This document shows, one piece after another, positions 35,989-46,803 of a stretch of 64,000 nt of DNA (the first letter of the stretch is position 1; the number at the start of each line of letters is the position of its first letter). The stretch spans positions 47,515-111,514 of the forward strand of contig NZ_VFIX01000002.1 of NCBI RefSeq assembly GCF_006385185.1, given 5' to 3'. The notes below the pieces were generated by a model. That model saw only the letters and a program-made list of their open reading frames with translations. It searched no databases and was not told the origin of the DNA. The position numbers and the translations under genes are program-made. The DNA comes from Metamycoplasma equirhinis. Its GTDB lineage: Bacteria > Bacillota_I > Bacilli_A > Mycoplasmatales > Metamycoplasmataceae.

Positions 35989-36064
35989 ATTAGCCAAACA
36001 AATAACGTAATTGGCAATATTTGTTTTGGTATAATTTTTTATTATTTACTATTGGAGTTAATTT

Positions 36065-36973
36065 ATGACTGATGAAAAAATTTATGTATTTAGTTATGGT
36101 ACAATACAAGAACCACTATTTTATGAAAATCTTTTAGGCAAAAATGTAGTTCGTCATGCAGCAACACTTAACGGCTATGCTAAATGTGTTGATGAAACTA
36201 TGTATTTTTTATTAAAAAAAGATATGGCAAGTCAAGTTAAAGGAACGGTTTTTGAAATTTCAAAAGATCAATTATTCATGATCGATCGTTGAGAAATGTA
36301 TCCTCAATATCAAAGATTTCAAGTTAATGTACTTTTAAACGATACAAATGAAATGTTGGAAAATGTTTATGTTTATACAAAACTTGAAACCGGAAAGTAT
36401 TTTTTAGCAACTGATGATTTGCCATTTTCTAAAGATCCAAGTTCTACTGATGAGAATATTAATGCATTTGTTACACTAGAAAATGCAAGAAAGAATATGC
36501 CAATCTCTGACACAATTTTTCTTTACGAAATTTCGAAGGAAAAACATGATGAAATTCGTGCACTTTCACATCCTTATTTGGCTTTAATATTAGACGATAG
36601 CAAAAATAAATTATTTCAAGTTGACTCATGTGTTTTGTTTGCTATTCAAGAAAAAGGCAAATATTATGCGACCTTAACTTCGTTTGGTAATAAAAATGGT
36701 CTAAATAGTGTTCATTACTACAATATTTTTAATAATAAAATTGAAGATTTAAATGCAAAAATAACATATAAACCATTATATGATTTTGACATTAAATTTT
36801 TAGAAGAAAATAAACCAAACTACTATCTAAGTCATCGTGAAGAAAGTGACAGCGAAAATAAGGTTGGCTGATTTGAAAATATGGCCTTTGAATTGGTTTC
36901 AAAATCATTTAATTTGGATCCACTGAAACGTTATGATGAAATTTTATCAGCGTTTTTTGGCACATTAAAATAA
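36065..36973 (+). CDS. Gamma-glutamylcyclotransferase-like (AIG2/GGCT) protein with C-terminal extension
   Basis: 302 residues, ATG with TTGGAG upstream. The N-terminal ~130 residues resemble the AIG2-like/GGCT fold: VFSYGTIQEPLFYENLLGK is the YGTL-type substrate loop, and VKGTVFEISKDQLFMIDRWE follows the family pattern with an acidic residue near the active site. The remaining ~170 residues are not recognised. Whether it acts on gamma-glutamyl amines is not known. The stop shares one base with the uvrC start, so the two are co-transcribed. Confidence 0.65.
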
Positions 36974-38658
36974 TGATTGAAAAAGAATTAATTAAAGATG
37001 TTCCTACTAGTCCTGGCGTTTATTTATGAAAAGATAAGAATGGCAATGTAATTTATGTAGGTAAAGCGAAAAATTTGAAATCAAGAATGTTGCAATATTT
37101 TGATCCTAAAATGCAAAACTCATATAAAACTCCAAAGATGCTACAAAACATAGCATCTTTTTCCACAATTGTTCTATCAAGCGATCGTGAAGCATTTATT
37201 CAAGAACGTAAATTAATTCAAAAATATCATCCTTTTTACAATGTTCTTTTTCCATCACAGTCGTCATTTCCTTATATCAGAGTTAAATTAAATAGCAATA
37301 AATTGGTTATTGACTTAAAAAATAAATATGAACAAGAAAAAAATGCTATTTACTATGGGCCATTACCTAACAATAAAAACTTCAAACCTCTAATAAGATA
37401 TTTAAATCATTTGCTATTAGCAAAAGATGGCCAAATAATAAAAAACCAAACCAAAAAGTTCGCTGAAGAACAATTTTACAAAGCAAAAGAAATAATGAAA
37501 TTTGGACTAAATTTTAAAAAAGACCTTGAAAATAAGCTTGATAGTGCAATTAATAGCAACATGTTTGAGCAAGCTAAATTTTATAACGATATTTTGGATT
37601 TGCTAAATTACAACACTCAAGATCAACATATTTTTATTAAATCGCAAAAACAGATTGATGTATTTGGAATTTATCAAGCAACAGATTTTGTTTTAATTCA
37701 TTGCATGCTATATCGCGAAAGAATGCTTATTAGCGAATATGATTTCACGCTTGAAATCCGAAGTACACTAGAAAATTTAATCAACGAATTTTTATCGGAA
37801 TTTTATTCACATAATTGAATTCCTGATCAGATTTTACTTAGCCAAGAATTTCCTAAAAATTCTTTAGAATTTGAAGATAAAATTATTTTTTCACAAGCTG
37901 GAATGATAAATGAATTAATAAGCAAAGCAAAAGAGAACGCCGAAAATAATGCTTCATTAAAAATTACTGAATATAAAAATATGCTTTTTAAAACTAAAAT
38001 AGCTCAAGAAAAGCTTGCGATTTATTTAAAAACGAAAACCGAAAATATTATTATGTTTGATAACTCTTTTGTTCATGGAACAAATGAAATAATCGGCGGC
38101 GCAATTTGATTTTATGCCGGAAAACCATATAAAAAAAATTATCGATTCTATAATTTGGATTGCAATGCATTGCGCAATGCTGATGTTGAATACATGCGAC
38201 AAACCTCATTTAATTATTTAAAAGAATTTAAAGATCAAATTGATGTTATATTTGCTGATGGAAATATAATGCAAATTCAAGAAATAAAAAACTCCATGGA
38301 ATCATTAAATATTAATATTCCTATTTTTGGCTTGGTTAAAAATGAATATCATGAAACAAAATATTTAATTGACGAAAACGATAATGAAATAATAATTGAT
38401 GACCCTAACGTTTTTAATTTGCTGGCACGTATGCAAACTGAAGTTGACAGATTTGCTAAAACAATGCATAGCAAAAAACATTTAAAATCAATGTTAAATA
38501 ATCCTTTACTTTTAATTAAGGGTGTAGGGAAAAAAACAATCGAAAAATTGCTTGCTTCGTTTAATACATATCAAGATATATTAAATGCTACCGAAGAAGA
38601 ATTGTGCAAAGTTGTTTCGCCAAAAATTGCAAAATTAATAATGAATGAAAAATTTTAA
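36973..38658 (+). CDS. uvrC: Excinuclease ABC subunit C
   Basis: 561 residues from ATG 36973. It makes the dual incisions in nucleotide excision repair. The N-terminal GIY-YIG domain is visible ([28 protein letters not shown]), then a UVR motif around the helical middle (ENKLDSAINSNMFEQAKFYNDIL). An RNase H-like endonuclease domain includes FDNSFVHGTNEIIGGAIWF, and a C-terminal HhH motif follows (LIKGVGKKTIEKLLASFNT). All expected domains are present. The open frame crosses several TGA codons. Confidence 0.95.
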
Positions 38659-38748
38659 TAATTAATTAAATTGATTACGAAAAACAAGTTTAAATTCTTA
38701 TTATTTTTTATACATGACTAATTATTGTGCTAAAATAATACTTGCAAC

Positions 38749-38824
38749 GGTCGTGTAGCTCAGGGGATAGAGTACGTGCCTTCTAAGCATGTGGTCGCAG
38801 GTTCGAATCCTGCCACGATCGCCA
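38749..38824 (+). tRNA. tRNA-Arg (anticodon TCT)
   Basis: A 76-nt cloverleaf: acceptor GGTCGTG/CACGATC, anticodon loop CTTCTAA, T-loop GCAGGTTCGAATCCTGC, encoded CCA. TAAAAT at 38731 is a possible -10. Confidence 0.95.
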
Positions 38825-38900
38825 TTTTTTTATTTTAATTTTCCAACATTAGAAGCAAAACTCTTTTATTAATTTTTTAAATCTCAAAAAATTTTTAATG

Positions 38901-38906
38901 TATAAT
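38901..38906 (+). promoter_or_regulatory. -10 element of the tRNA-Gly pair
   Basis: TATAAT 14 bp upstream of the first glycine tRNA. Confidence 0.55.
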
Positions 38907-38920
38907 AATAAGGCAATCTA

Positions 38921-38994
38921 GCGAGTGTAGTTTAATGGTAGAACATCAGCCTTCCAAGCTGAATACGAGGGTCCGATTCCCTTCACTTGCACCA
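38921..38994 (+). tRNA. tRNA-Gly (anticodon TCC)
   Basis: A 74-nt cloverleaf: acceptor GCGAGTG/CACTTGC (one G-T pair), anticodon stem-loop TCAGC-CTTCCAA-GCTGA, encoded CCA. Confidence 0.95.
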
Positions 38995-38995
38995 T

Positions 38996-39069
38996 GCGGA
39001 TGTAGTTCAATGGTAGAACATCAGGTTGCCAATCTGAATACGAGGGTCCGATTCCCTTCATCCGCACCA
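38996..39069 (+). tRNA. tRNA-Gly (anticodon GCC)
   Basis: 74 nt, one base after the previous tRNA and nearly identical to it. Differences are in the acceptor (GCGGATG/CATCCGC) and the anticodon arm (TCAGG-TTGCCAA-TCTGA). CCA is encoded. Confidence 0.93.
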
Positions 39070-39092
39070 TTTGTTTAATTACACCAATTAAA

Positions 39093-39124
39093 AAATCGCC
39101 AATGATGTGGCGATTTATTTTATT
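39093..39124. terminator. Bidirectional terminator between tRNAs and msrAB
   Basis: Nine-bp perfect stem AAATCGCCA/TGGCGATTT with a 6-nt loop, flanked by A and T runs, so it can serve both converging units. Confidence 0.75.
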
Positions 39125-40068
39125 TTTTCTACACATTCTTTAAAATAGGGAATTAAATTTTCGTAAATGGTATTTTCAAGTTTGCCAATTTCAATAAAGT
39201 TAAGACTTGCACCATTTATACAAAATCTAACGCCGCCTTGTTCTTTTGGACCATCGTTAAATACGTGTCCCAAATGTGAATCTTGATTTTTTGATGTGGT
39301 TTCAATGCGGTGCATATTATGTGAAAAATCATCATAATAGTTAACGCAATCAATTCTAATTGGTTTGGTAAATGAAGGTCAACCGCAACCGGCATTATAT
39401 TTATTTTCACTTGAAAATAATGGTTCACCACTTATTTTATCAATAAATAAGCCACATTCATTTAGGCTATTTAATGATGATGAAAAAGGTGTTTCTGTAG
39501 CCTTTTCTAATAAAACTTTTTTCGAAAAATCGTCAATGTTTAATTTTTCAATTTCTTCGCTCGTCAATTTATCTTTGCTAAATAGAGGTTTATCAGCGGC
39601 TGATAAATTAATATGGCAATATCCATTAGGATTTTTTAGTAAATAATTTTGATGATATTCCTCTGCTAAAATAAAATTATTTAATTTTTCAACTTCAATT
39701 GCAACTTTTTTGCCTTCGTGTTGTTTTTCATAAATTTGCAATGTCAAAAGTGCACATTTTCTACTATATTCATCAACAAAATAAATTCCGGTTCGATATT
39801 GCCTACCAATATCACCGCCTTGTCTATTTCTAGAATATGGATTGATTAATGTTAAATATCTTTCAAAAATTTCTGCAATGTTGATAATATTTTCATCATA
39901 TTCAATTTCTAAAGTTTCCGCATGATCGGTCTCCTTAATATTGTGATAATTAGTTTCAAGTGTTAATCCGTTTGCATAACCTACATTTGTATTAATGATT
40001 CCTTTAATTTTCGAAAAATAAGCTTGCATTCCTCAAAAACATCCACCAGCTAAATATATTTTGTTCAT
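39115..40068 (-). CDS. msrAB: Peptide methionine sulfoxide reductase MsrA-MsrB fusion
   Basis: 317 residues from ATG 40066-40068, preceded by AGGAGAAAAA. The N-terminal MsrA domain carries the catalytic GGCFWG (Cys10; Trp by TGA) and reduces Met-S-sulfoxide. The C-terminal MsrB domain (from about residue 175) contains CGWPSFTKPI and the catalytic Cys in GVRFCINGAS, and reduces the R isomer. The two CxxC zinc sites of some MsrB proteins are not seen. This two-domain fusion occurs in several Firmicutes and mycoplasmas. It protects proteins against oxidative damage. The stop lies inside the bidirectional terminator. Confidence 0.95.
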
Positions 40069-40161
40069 TTTTTCTCCTTTACAAATATTTTTTAATATTT
40101 CTTTGTAAAATAAATTGGTAAATATTATTTTAATAAAATAAAGGAGTATTAAATCAAAAAA

Positions 40162-40758
40162 ATGAATAAAATAATTGCTTTATATTCTTCACCAATTAAC
40201 GAGGAAAAATCAATTTCTAGTAATTTAACAAATTTATTTGTTGAAAACTATTTAGAATTAAATTCAAATGATGAATTATTAAAAATAAATTTAAATGATG
40301 AAAAAATTGGTACTGAAGTAATGACAAGTCATAGTTTTGTTGATGTTTTTGGCACTGAAAGCGAAAAATGAATTGATATGTTAAAATCAACAAATAAATT
40401 AATTATTTCTATGCCAATGATTAATTTTAATGTTCCAACAGTATTAAAAAATTTCTTTGATCATATTTGTGTTGCCAATAAAACATTTTCATATAAATAT
40501 TCAAATAAAGGCGATGCTATTGGATTACTTTCAAATTTAAAAGTTCAAATAATTGCAACTCAAGGCGCGCCTATTGATTGATATCAATGAGGTTTATTTG
40601 TAAATTATGTTGAAGGAACATGCAAATTTTTAGGTATGAAAGTTATGCCTTCAATTATGGTTAGTGGCGTTAAAACAAAACCATTAAATGAAAAAAATAT
40701 TTCTGAAATTAAGGAAATTTTTGCAGAAAAAATTAAGGAAGCTGCTCAGAATTTTTAA
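40162..40758 (+). CDS. FMN-dependent NADH-azoreductase / NAD(P)H oxidoreductase
   Basis: 198 residues from ATG 40162; an AAAGGAG lies 15 bp upstream, rather far, but a stop codon between excludes an earlier in-frame start. Flavodoxin-like AzoR/AcpD family: the FMN loop near [14 protein letters not shown], and the segment [20 protein letters not shown] that binds the isoalloxazine ring. It reduces quinones or azo compounds using NADH. TGA is Trp at several sites. Divergent from msrAB, it may be part of a redox stress pair. Confidence 0.88.
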
Positions 40759-40850
40759 TTACAAATAATCTCGATGGCAAAAATTTATTGTCACTTTTTT
40801 GCTTTAAATTTTTTCTAATTTTTTATTTATAAAATAAAATCGGTTTTTGT

Positions 40851-40856
40851 TATAAT
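40851..40856 (+). promoter_or_regulatory. Extended -10 promoter of rplK-rplA
   Basis: TGTTATAAT (an extended TGN -10) 85 bp upstream of rplK. No -35 is obvious. Confidence 0.5.
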
Positions 40857-40883
40857 TCTAAATGCAATTATTAATTGCCTCTA

Positions 40884-40920
40884 GCAAGTGGGAGAATTTA
40901 TTTAAATTCATTTGCACCAC
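40884..40920 (+). promoter_or_regulatory. Putative L1 autoregulatory leader
   Basis: In the rplK leader, GTGGGAG (40888-40894) and GCACCAC (40914-40920) flank a short GAATTT/AAATTC hairpin, with GTGG able to pair with CCAC. The GTGGGAG box resembles the L1-binding region of 23S rRNA, so L1 may repress its own operon here. Structure inferred by eye. Confidence 0.4.
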
Positions 40921-40941
40921 ATTAATCGAAAGGATTTTATT

Positions 40942-41385
40942 ATGGCAAAAAAAATAGTTAAAAAAGCCAAACTACAATTTGCTGCTGGACAAGCAAAACC
41001 CGGTCCAGCTTTAGCAGGTGTTGGAATTAACATGCCTGAATTTACAAAGGCATTTAACGATAAAACAAGAGAAAGAGGTTCAGAACCTGTTCCTGTTTTA
41101 ATCACTGTATATGAAGATAAATCATTTGATTTTAAATTATTTACTTCACCTACAGCATATAAACTAATAGAAGCAGCAAAAGTTAAAAAAGGCAGTGGAA
41201 AACCAAATAAAGAAAAAGTTGGATCAATAACAATTGAACAACTAAAAGAAATTGCTGAATACAAGATGCCTGATTTAAATGCAACAAAACTTGAATCAGC
41301 TATGAAACAAATTGCCGGTACAGCTAAAAATATGGGAATTACAGTTGAAGGCTATGAAGAATGACTAAAAGGCGGTGCTAACTAA
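40942..41385 (+). CDS. rplK: Ribosomal protein L11
   Basis: 147 residues from ATG 40942 (GAAAGGA upstream); the in-frame upstream start in the leader is rejected. Family hallmarks are QFAAGQAKPGPALAGVGINM at the N-terminus and the C-terminal TAKNMGITVEG. L11 forms part of the GTPase-associated centre. The last part reads through TGA 41362-41364. The stop shares one base with the rplA start. Confidence 0.97.
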
Positions 41386-42077
41386 TGGCTAAGAGACTTT
41401 CTAAAAATGTAAAAACTGTAAAAACATTAGTAAACAAAAAAGATGTATTTCCATTAATTGAAGCGATTGAACTAGCAAAGAAAGCTTCATTTGCAAAATT
41501 TGATGAATCATTAGATATTGCAATTAAATTAAATCTTGACACTAGAAAATCAGACCAACAATTGCGTGGAGCAGTTGTATTGCCACATGGAACTGGCAAA
41601 ACCGTTAAAGTTTTAGTTGCAACTGATGAAGTTTCAGCACAAAAAGCTGCGCAAGAAGCAGGGGCTGATTTCGTATATTCAGCAGCAGAATTACCTGAAG
41701 TTTTAAATCAAGATAAATATAACTTTGATGTCATTGTTGCCGATCCTAAAATGATGTTAGTTTTAGGAAAATATGGTAAAAAATTAGGACCTAAAGGTTT
41801 AATGCCTAACCCTAAAACAGGTACCGTAACAACTAACCCTGCTAAAGCTGTTGAAGAACTTAAAAAAGGTAAGGCAAATTACCGTGCCGACAAAGGTGGA
41901 ATCATTCATGCCTCAGTTGGTAAAAAATCAATGGATTCAAAAATGTTGGCGGAAAACGCTGAAACATTACTTCAAACAGTAAAAAGATTGAAACCACAAA
42001 CAGTTAAAGGAACATATGTTCTTAACGTTACCGTTTCTACGACTATGGGTGCTTCTGTTAAGGTAAAAATTGATTAA
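41385..42077 (+). CDS. rplA: Ribosomal protein L1
   Basis: 230 residues, usual length. It binds 23S rRNA at the L1 stalk and in many bacteria represses the L11 operon by binding its leader. The segments MPNPKTGTV, KGKANYRADKGGIIHASVGK and the C-terminal TYVLNVTVSTTMGASVKV are diagnostic. Confidence 0.97.
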   Translation: MAKRLSKNVKTVKTLVNKKDVFPLIEAIELAKKASFAKFDESLDIAIKLNLDTRKSDQQLRGAVVLPHGTGKTVKVLVATDEVSAQKAAQEAGADFVYSAAELPEVLNQDKYNFDVIVADPKMMLVLGKYGKKLGPKGLMPNPKTGTVTTNPAKAVEELKKGKANYRADKGGIIHASVGKKSMDSKMLAENAETLLQTVKRLKPQTVKGTYVLNVTVSTTMGASVKVKID

Positions 42078-42097
42078 TCAACAATAATGTAAAAAAC

Positions 42098-42125
42098 AAA
42101 ACGCAATAACGCGTTTCGTTTTTTT
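42098..42125 (+). terminator. Terminator after rplA
   Basis: Six-bp stem AAACGC/GCGTTT followed by a C-G interruption and seven T residues. Confidence 0.65.
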
Positions 42126-42145
42126 GTTTGCTAAAAATTTAATCT

Positions 42146-42172
42146 AAAAAGCGACTGCACTTAAGCAATCGC
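42146..42172 (-). terminator. Terminator after eno
   Basis: Eight-pair stem GCGACTGC/GCAATCGC (one mismatch) with five T on the minus strand, 17 bp past the eno stop. Confidence 0.7.
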
Positions 42173-42188
42173 ATTTTGCAATGTTTCA

Positions 42189-43574
<1,386 letters not shown>

Positions 43575-43621
43575 TTAATATTAATTATAAAATATTACTA
43601 ATTAATAGTAAAATTAAAAGC

Positions 43622-44332
43622 ATGGATTTAGCAAATAACAATATAAATTTTGATGAAATATTAAAAAAAGTGGAAGAAATTAAGCAAATAGACTCCTTAC
43701 GCGCAATTTATATAATTGATGAAGAACTAAAAAATGTTATTTCAGAAAACGATATAGCTGATTTAAATGCATTACGTGATAATGTTATTTTTCAAATCAA
43801 AAAAAATAATTTAATTGCAAAGACTTCATTAGACACTTTAACTTTAATTAACTTGCTTAAAAACAAAAAAATGGATTATGCCTTTATGGTAATGTACAAT
43901 GAACTGAAAGCACGTGAAAATTTAGCAAAATATGCTAAAGATTTTCAATATTTTTTTGACGAAATAAATTTTGATAGCGCTGGTTTTCAAACACTAATTT
44001 ATGATTTATTAGTTTTGAAAGATATTGATTTTAACTATAAAATAAATGGCGAAATTATTAATCCTAAAAAAATGGGCTCGTTTTTGAAAAACGAAGGCGT
44101 TAATAAAATGCAAGAAAAAATTTTAAATTTATTTGAAAAGGATATTTCAAAAATAAAAATTGCGCGCCAAGTATTTTCAGCATATTTATTTCAAAATTGA
44201 ATTGACATTTTACTAAATAGAACATCAAATGATTATGAGCAAATTTTTAATGTTGTTCAAGTTTTATATGGCGAAAAATCTTCAAAGGATTTAACTGAAA
44301 AAGAGCATAAATTATATAATGTTTTCAAATAA
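43622..44332 (+). CDS. DUF3196-like mycoplasma protein
   Basis: 236 residues, starting 57 bp from eno on the opposite strand. It is all-helical by composition, with repeated ALRDNVIFQIKKNN-like and LNLFEKDI patterns reminiscent of the TPR-like DUF3196 proteins of mycoplasmas. No signal peptide or catalytic motif is seen. One TGA Trp at 44198-44200. The family name is tentative and its function is unknown. No strong Shine-Dalgarno is visible. Confidence 0.55.
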
Positions 44333-44377
44333 AAATATAGGCTGCGCCAAAGATTATTGGTTATGCCTATATTTTTT
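44333..44377. terminator. Bidirectional terminator
   Basis: Ten-bp perfect stem AAATATAGGC/GCCTATATTT with a 22-nt loop between two converging genes; T runs on each strand. Confidence 0.7.
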
Positions 44378-45026
44378 ATTGTTCTTGTATTTTTGCTTTA
44401 GTGGGTGATTTTAAAGTTGCTCTCGAAATAATTGCTGTGATATTTGCTAGTAGTATTTCAACCATTAAAGCATAAATTAGTGGAATATATACTTTAGCTG
44501 CAGCAATTTTGTTCATCACAAGAGCGCCTTTGCTGCCAAATAAGTGAAGTGTGAACACTAAAATAAAGTTTAGAATAAATATTGCATCAAATATTAATAA
44601 AAATATGCCTTCAGCGATTGCTTTTTTAGCAAATGCAACAATAATGGTTATTATTCATATAATTTGCAATGTAAGCATGAATAATGCAATTAAAATTGCT
44701 AATATTAAGGCGCAAATAATAATTGCTGCCATTGGAGCTCCGGCTTTACCTTTAGTTATTGCATCTTTAACAGCAGCGAATAAAAATTTCGAAACAGTGG
44801 CAATTTTTGTTGGCGCAAATATTAGCAGTAGTAAAGAAAATGTTAATGTAACGAATGAAAAATATCCGTTAATTCCAATACTTCAAGTACTATCGCTCGA
44901 AATAACTTTTGTTGTATGTGTAGTTATATCAAATGCGCCAATAGGAATTATGATTAGTCCTAATAAAAAAAGTGTTATTGATGCAGTTGATATAAAACTA
45001 CTAGGGTTAAAACTTCTTCTACTCAT
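44376..45026 (-). CDS. Hypothetical polytopic membrane protein
   Basis: 216 residues from ATG 45024-45026, preceded by AAGGAGAATT. Four to five hydrophobic segments: an N-terminal span after a basic start (MSRRSFNPSS), and clusters around SLLLLIFAP, CALILAILIALFML, ILNFILVFTLHL and ALMVEILLANITAII. An extracellular loop with polar residues follows the first span. I do not recognise the family. The opposite strand also has a long open frame, but it has no ribosome binding site and mirrors these spans, so it is a shadow. Confidence 0.7.
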
Positions 45027-45290
45027 GGAATTCTCCTTGTTTTGTTTTATGTTATTATGCTCTAAATGATAGCAAAAAAATAATTTCTTACTTCAATCTG
45101 TTTTTTTAAATGCAATAAAAGCAAAAAAATAAGTAATTTTGGTTTCTTTTATGATTTTAGAAGCATTTATAACAATAAATAATTTTTGATATTTTTTGCG
45201 ACAAAAAGTCAAAAAAATTCAAATAAAAATACAATTAAATTTACTTAAATTAAATATAATAATAAAGATATTTATTTTTAAGGAGAAAAA

Positions 45291-46727
45291 ATGTCAAGAA
45301 TAATAAATAAAGAAAAAAGTGAATTGATAATTTCTTATACATTAGAAGGCGAAGAATTACAAACCGCATTTGAAAAAGCTAAAAAATCATTACGCGCAAA
45401 CATCACAGTTCCAGGTTTTAGAAAAGGTAAAGCCCCCGAAAGAGAAGCCGATAAAAGAATTTCATTTAGTGAAATATTAGACAAGGCTCTAAGTTCAAAC
45501 ATAGATTCAATATATGAAAAACATATCAAAACCGAAATTCAAGATAATGATGAAATAATCGGCAAAGCAAAGCTTACATTGGGTGAAACTGATAATCCGA
45601 AAGAAAAAGTTATTATTGAATTTGTCTTTCCATTAATGCCCGAAGTTAAATTGGGAAACTATAAAAATTTAGACATTAAATTAGGATCATTAAAATTAAC
45701 TAATGATGAAGTTCAAAGCACAGAATTGCAACTATTAAGTGATTATGTTGCACTATTAGATACTGATGATGCTATTGCTAAAGAAGATACAGTTAACTTC
45801 GATTTTAAAGGCTATGTTGATGGTAAACCATTTGACGGTGGCGATGCTGAAGGATTTGATTTAAAAATTGGATCAGGACAATTTATTCCTGGATTTGAAG
45901 ATAAAATGATCGGTCTAAAAAAAGGTGAAGAAAAAGACCTTGAGTTAGAATTCCCAAAGAATTATCATGTTAACTCTTTAGCTGGTAAACCAGTTACATT
46001 TCACGTTAAAATTAACTTTGTTAAAAGACCTAATTTTCCAGAAATTACTGAACAATTTATTAAAGAAATTAATTTACCAGGTGTTGAAACACTTGATGAA
46101 TACAAAAATGAAATTAAAGCAAAAACATATAGCGAAAAATTATCAAAAATTGAGACAGAATTTACTAATTTAATAATACAAAAATTAGTTGAAAGTTCAA
46201 AAATAAATGTTCCCGATTCACTTGTAAAGCAAGAAGCAGAAAAATATTACGCAAACTTTATTAATAATTTAAAACAACAAGAAATTTTAGAAAAAGAATA
46301 TTTAGAATTTACTAATAACACTAAAGAAGATGTTTTAAAAACATTTGATGAATCTGCAATTTTAAATCTAAAGAAAAGTTTTATTCTTAATGCAATCGCT
46401 AAAGCTGAAAAAATTAGTCTTTCACAAGAAGAATATTTAGCAGAATGTCAAAGAATTGCAGATCTTTACAAAATTGGTATTGATGGTGTAAAAAGTATTT
46501 TAAAATTCGAAAATGTTGAAAACCGTTACATTAATGAACATGTTATTGATTTACTAATTTCATACAATGATAAAACTGGGTTTGAAGAATATAAGAAAAA
46601 TAAAGCATTTGTTAAAGAACACGAAGAATCTAAACTAGCAAGGATTACCGAAAAAGCCCGTGCTAGAGAAGAAGAAGCAAAAAAAGCAAAAGAAAAAGAC
46701 GAACTTAAAAAAGTTGAAAATAAATAA
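45291..46727 (+). CDS. tig: Trigger factor
   Basis: 478 residues, ATG with TAAGGAG. A ribosome-bound chaperone and prolyl isomerase. The ribosome-binding signature GFRKGKAPE lies at about residue 43. The FKBP-like PPIase domain is recognisable (DTVNFDFKGYVDGKPFDGGDAEGF to PVTFHVKI, ~155-245), and a long helical substrate-binding C-terminal domain follows. The extreme C-terminus is a Lys/Glu-rich tail. A preceding TATAAT around 45255 may be its -10. No Trp codons occur. Confidence 0.96.
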   Translation: MSRIINKEKSELIISYTLEGEELQTAFEKAKKSLRANITVPGFRKGKAPEREADKRISFSEILDKALSSNIDSIYEKHIKTEIQDNDEIIGKAKLTLGETDNPKEKVIIEFVFPLMPEVKLGNYKNLDIKLGSLKLTNDEVQSTELQLLSDYVALLDTDDAIAKEDTVNFDFKGYVDGKPFDGGDAEGFDLKIGSGQFIPGFEDKMIGLKKGEEKDLELEFPKNYHVNSLAGKPVTFHVKINFVKRPNFPEITEQFIKEINLPGVETLDEYKNEIKAKTYSEKLSKIETEFTNLIIQKLVESSKINVPDSLVKQEAEKYYANFINNLKQQEILEKEYLEFTNNTKEDVLKTFDESAILNLKKSFILNAIAKAEKISLSQEEYLAECQRIADLYKIGIDGVKSILKFENVENRYINEHVIDLLISYNDKTGFEEYKKNKAFVKEHEESKLARITEKARAREEEAKKAKEKDELKKVENK

Positions 46728-46734
46728 TTAAACT

Positions 46735-46770
46735 AAAGTGCGAACAATGTATCGTGCTTTTTTATTTTTT
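46735..46770 (+). terminator. Terminator after tig
   Basis: Nine-pair stem AAAGTGCGA/TCGTGCTTT with two wobble pairs, followed by T-rich sequence. Confidence 0.65.
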
Positions 46771-46793
46771 TAGTATTGCATAGCAATAAATGC

Positions 46794-46801
46794 TATAAAA
46801 T
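46794..46801 (+). promoter_or_regulatory. -10 element immediately before secA
   Basis: TATAAAAT ends only 2 bp before ATG 46804 and 8 bp before ATG 46810, so a transcript from it would begin at or just inside the coding start. No Shine-Dalgarno is present. Confidence 0.45.
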
Positions 46802-46803
46802 AT

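Noticed and set aside
44551-45069. Plus-strand 172-residue open frame
   Set aside because: It mirrors the hydrophobic spans of the minus-strand gene, which has a clear AAGGAG; the plus frame has no ribosome binding site.
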